From the NCBI GenBank assembly GCA_964417885.1, contig CAYQKN010000071.1, forward strand, positions 1 through 19,331: 19,331 nt of DNA. Direction: 5' to 3'. Shown here in pieces: positions 18,182 through 19,331 of this stretch. The stretch comes from UKL13-2 sp964417885 (GTDB lineage: Bacteria > Pseudomonadota > Gammaproteobacteria > Burkholderiales > Usitatibacteraceae). The position numbers and the translations under genes are program-made. The stretch's first letter is position 1, and every line of letters starts with the position of its first letter. The notes under the pieces were generated by a model. The model worked only from the letters and a program-made list of their open reading frames with translations, did not search any database and was not told the origin of the DNA.

Positions 18182-18245
18182 ACTCCAGCACTGGCGCGGC
18201 TTTCCGGGCAAAAATGCCCGAAAAGCCGCGCCAGTGCTGGAGTTT
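18180..18245. terminator. Giant near-perfect hairpin at the purD 3' end
   Basis: 24 bp (18180-18203 with 18222-18245), one C/A mismatch (18204, 18221), 6 more bp (18205-18210 with 18215-18220) and an AAAA loop. The arm starts in the purD stop codon, with AAACTCC paired to GGAGTTT at the base. On the plus strand the T run is only TTT before CAAATTTG; on the minus strand TTTACATTTTT follows. It should block or protect transcripts, so terminator is the likeliest role, but its length is unusual. Confidence 0.7.
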
Positions 18246-18313
18246 CAAATTTGAACCGCAGCAAAATGCGGCCGTCATCGCGGCCACAGACGCCAAAACG
18301 GGAAACCAGAACC

Positions 18314-19216
18314 ATGAACATCGCGGACGTCAAATCCTACCTGCTCGACCTGCAGAATCGCATTGTCGCGAAAATGGAACAACTCGACGGCAAGCCGTTC
18401 CTGCGTGACGAATGGCAACGTGCCGAAGGCGGCGGTGGCATCTCGCGCATCATCGAGGGCGGCAACCTGCTCGAGCGCGGCGGCGTCATGTTCTCTCACG
18501 TCATGGGCAAGAACCTGCCACCCAGCGCCGCGGCCAATCGTCCGGAAATCGCCGGCCGCGCGTGGGAAGCAATGGGCGTCTCGCTGGTGCTGCATCCGCG
18601 CAATCCCTATGTGCCGACCGTGCACATGAACGTGCGATTCTTCATCGCCCGATCTTCACTCGACTCCGAGCACGACACCTTCTGGTTCGGCGGCGGTATG
18701 GATCTCACGCCCTACTACGGCTTCGAGGAAGACTGCGTGCATTTCCATCGCGTCAACAAGGACGCGCTCGATCCATTCGGCGCCGACAACTACCCGCATT
18801 TCAAAAAATGGTGCGACGAGTATTTCTACCTCAAGCATCGCAAGGAACCACGCGGCATCGGCGGCGTGTTCTTCGACGATTTCCACCATCCCGGCTTCGA
18901 CCAGTCCTTCGCCATGAAGCAGGCGGTGGGAAACGCATTCCTCGATGCCTACGTGCCGATCGTCGAGCGTCGTCGCGATATTCCCTACGGCGAACAGGAG
19001 CGCGAATGGCAGTTGTATCGCCGCGGTCGCTATGTCGAATTCAACCTGGTCTGGGACCGTGGCACCCACTTCGGCCTGCAGTCCGGCGGCCGCACTGAAT
19101 CGATTCTTGCCTCGATGCCGCCACAGGCGACCTGGCGCTACAACTGGTCGCCGGAGAAGGGCACGCGGGAGGCGGAGTTGCTGGAGAAGTATCTGGTGGG
19201 GCGCGATTGGGTGTGA
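18314..19216 (+). CDS. hemF: Oxygen-dependent coproporphyrinogen III oxidase
   Basis: Converts coproporphyrinogen III to protoporphyrinogen IX by two oxidative decarboxylations using O2, a late step of heme synthesis. 300 residues, the size of E. coli HemF. Recognisable segments: GGGGISRIIEGGNLLERGGV (39-58), FSHVMG, LVLHPRNPYVPTVHMNVRFF (91-110), DTFWFGGGMDLTPYYGFEED, HFHRVNKDALDP, GIGGVFFDDF, EFNLVWDRGTHFGLQSGGRTESILASMPP, and the end LLEKYLVGRDWV. ATG 18314 matches the family start; a longer frame from 18251 would reach back to the hairpin and is rejected. The 68-base gap after the hairpin has small stem-loops but no clear promoter. Presence of HemF implies an aerobic or facultative life. 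Confidence 0.96.
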   Translation: MNIADVKSYLLDLQNRIVAKMEQLDGKPFLRDEWQRAEGGGGISRIIEGGNLLERGGVMFSHVMGKNLPPSAAANRPEIAGRAWEAMGVSLVLHPRNPYVPTVHMNVRFFIARSSLDSEHDTFWFGGGMDLTPYYGFEEDCVHFHRVNKDALDPFGADNYPHFKKWCDEYFYLKHRKEPRGIGGVFFDDFHHPGFDQSFAMKQAVGNAFLDAYVPIVERRRDIPYGEQEREWQLYRRGRYVEFNLVWDRGTHFGLQSGGRTESILASMPPQATWRYNWSPEKGTREAELLEKYLVGRDWV

Positions 19217-19331
19217 TGTTCCCGTTGTGGTCCACGCCCGTGCGCCGCTTGCAAATGGCGATCGCATTCATGCTAGGCATGGATGCAATCGGCGCCAACG
19301 CCATTACCTACCTCACGCCATTGTGGCTAGT
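19216..19331 (+). CDS. Partial membrane protein reading frame (5' end only, possible transporter)
   Basis: An ATG overlaps the hemF stop (TGATG) and the frame stays open for 38 codons to the window edge. It reads MFPLWSTPVRRLQ followed by a hydrophobic stretch (MAIAFMLGMDAIGANAITYL, then TPLWL). A basic start followed by a long helix resembles the N-terminus of major-facilitator-type transporters, but too little is present to name a family. An internal ATG at 19255 is another possible start. The stop/start overlap with hemF supports it being a real, coupled gene. Confidence 0.45.
   Translation, partial: MFPLWSTPVRRLQMAIAFMLGMDAIGANAITYLTPLWL

Noticed and set aside
16814..18211. 465-residue minus-strand and 389-residue plus-strand frames over purD
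   Set aside because: PurD motifs are unambiguous in the third frame. The other frames are low-complexity Arg/His-rich shadows.

Overview
The window looks like chromosomal DNA of a Betaproteobacterium. The pointers are the G+C-rich coding sequence, the 23S and 5S rRNA ends, a dusB-fis-purH block followed by purD and hemF, and the mix of housekeeping families. I could not run a taxonomic search, so the class is an inference from gene content and order.

Left end (1-450): the last bases of a 23S rRNA gene, a 23S-5S spacer with two strong hairpins, a 5S rRNA gene and a hairpin that can terminate transcription from both sides. Facing the rRNA operon is a two-component system on the minus strand (response regulator, then histidine kinase). 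It matches what I know of the PdsR/PdsS pair that accompanies proteobacterial dedicated sortase systems. No sortase, sortase substrate or OmpA-like partner is in the window. A small one-helix membrane or secreted protein gene of unknown function diverges from the regulator, behind a nested inverted repeat.

Middle (3.4-9.5 kb): a PA0069-type radical SAM protein whose promoter is overlapped by a LexA-like box; dusA (minus) back to back with a two-domain Sua5-type threonylcarbamoyl-AMP synthase (plus); then a minus-strand operon of an SMP-30/gluconolactonase-like beta-propeller, tryptophan 2,3-dioxygenase (kynA) and an NRDE-motif protein. The propeller has lost the usual metal and substrate residues. 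Its gene is divergent from a 1199-residue fused HyuA-HyuB 5-oxoprolinase.

Right part (13.2-19.3 kb): dusB-fis, then purH, an unknown multi-helix membrane protein, and purD, linked by overlapping stop and start codons, then hemF. A near-perfect 30-bp hairpin lies between purD and hemF, starting inside the purD stop codon. The window ends inside a reading frame that overlaps the hemF stop and looks like the start of a membrane protein.

The main themes are tRNA modification (DusA, DusB, Sua5), purine and heme synthesis, and a growth-rate regulator (Fis). The parts most worth a second look are the degenerate SMP-30 protein coupled to kynA, the LexA-like radical SAM promoter, the orphan Pds two-component system, the giant purD-hemF hairpin, and three genes whose -10-like hexamers lie exactly six bases before the ATG, suggesting leaderless mRNAs.
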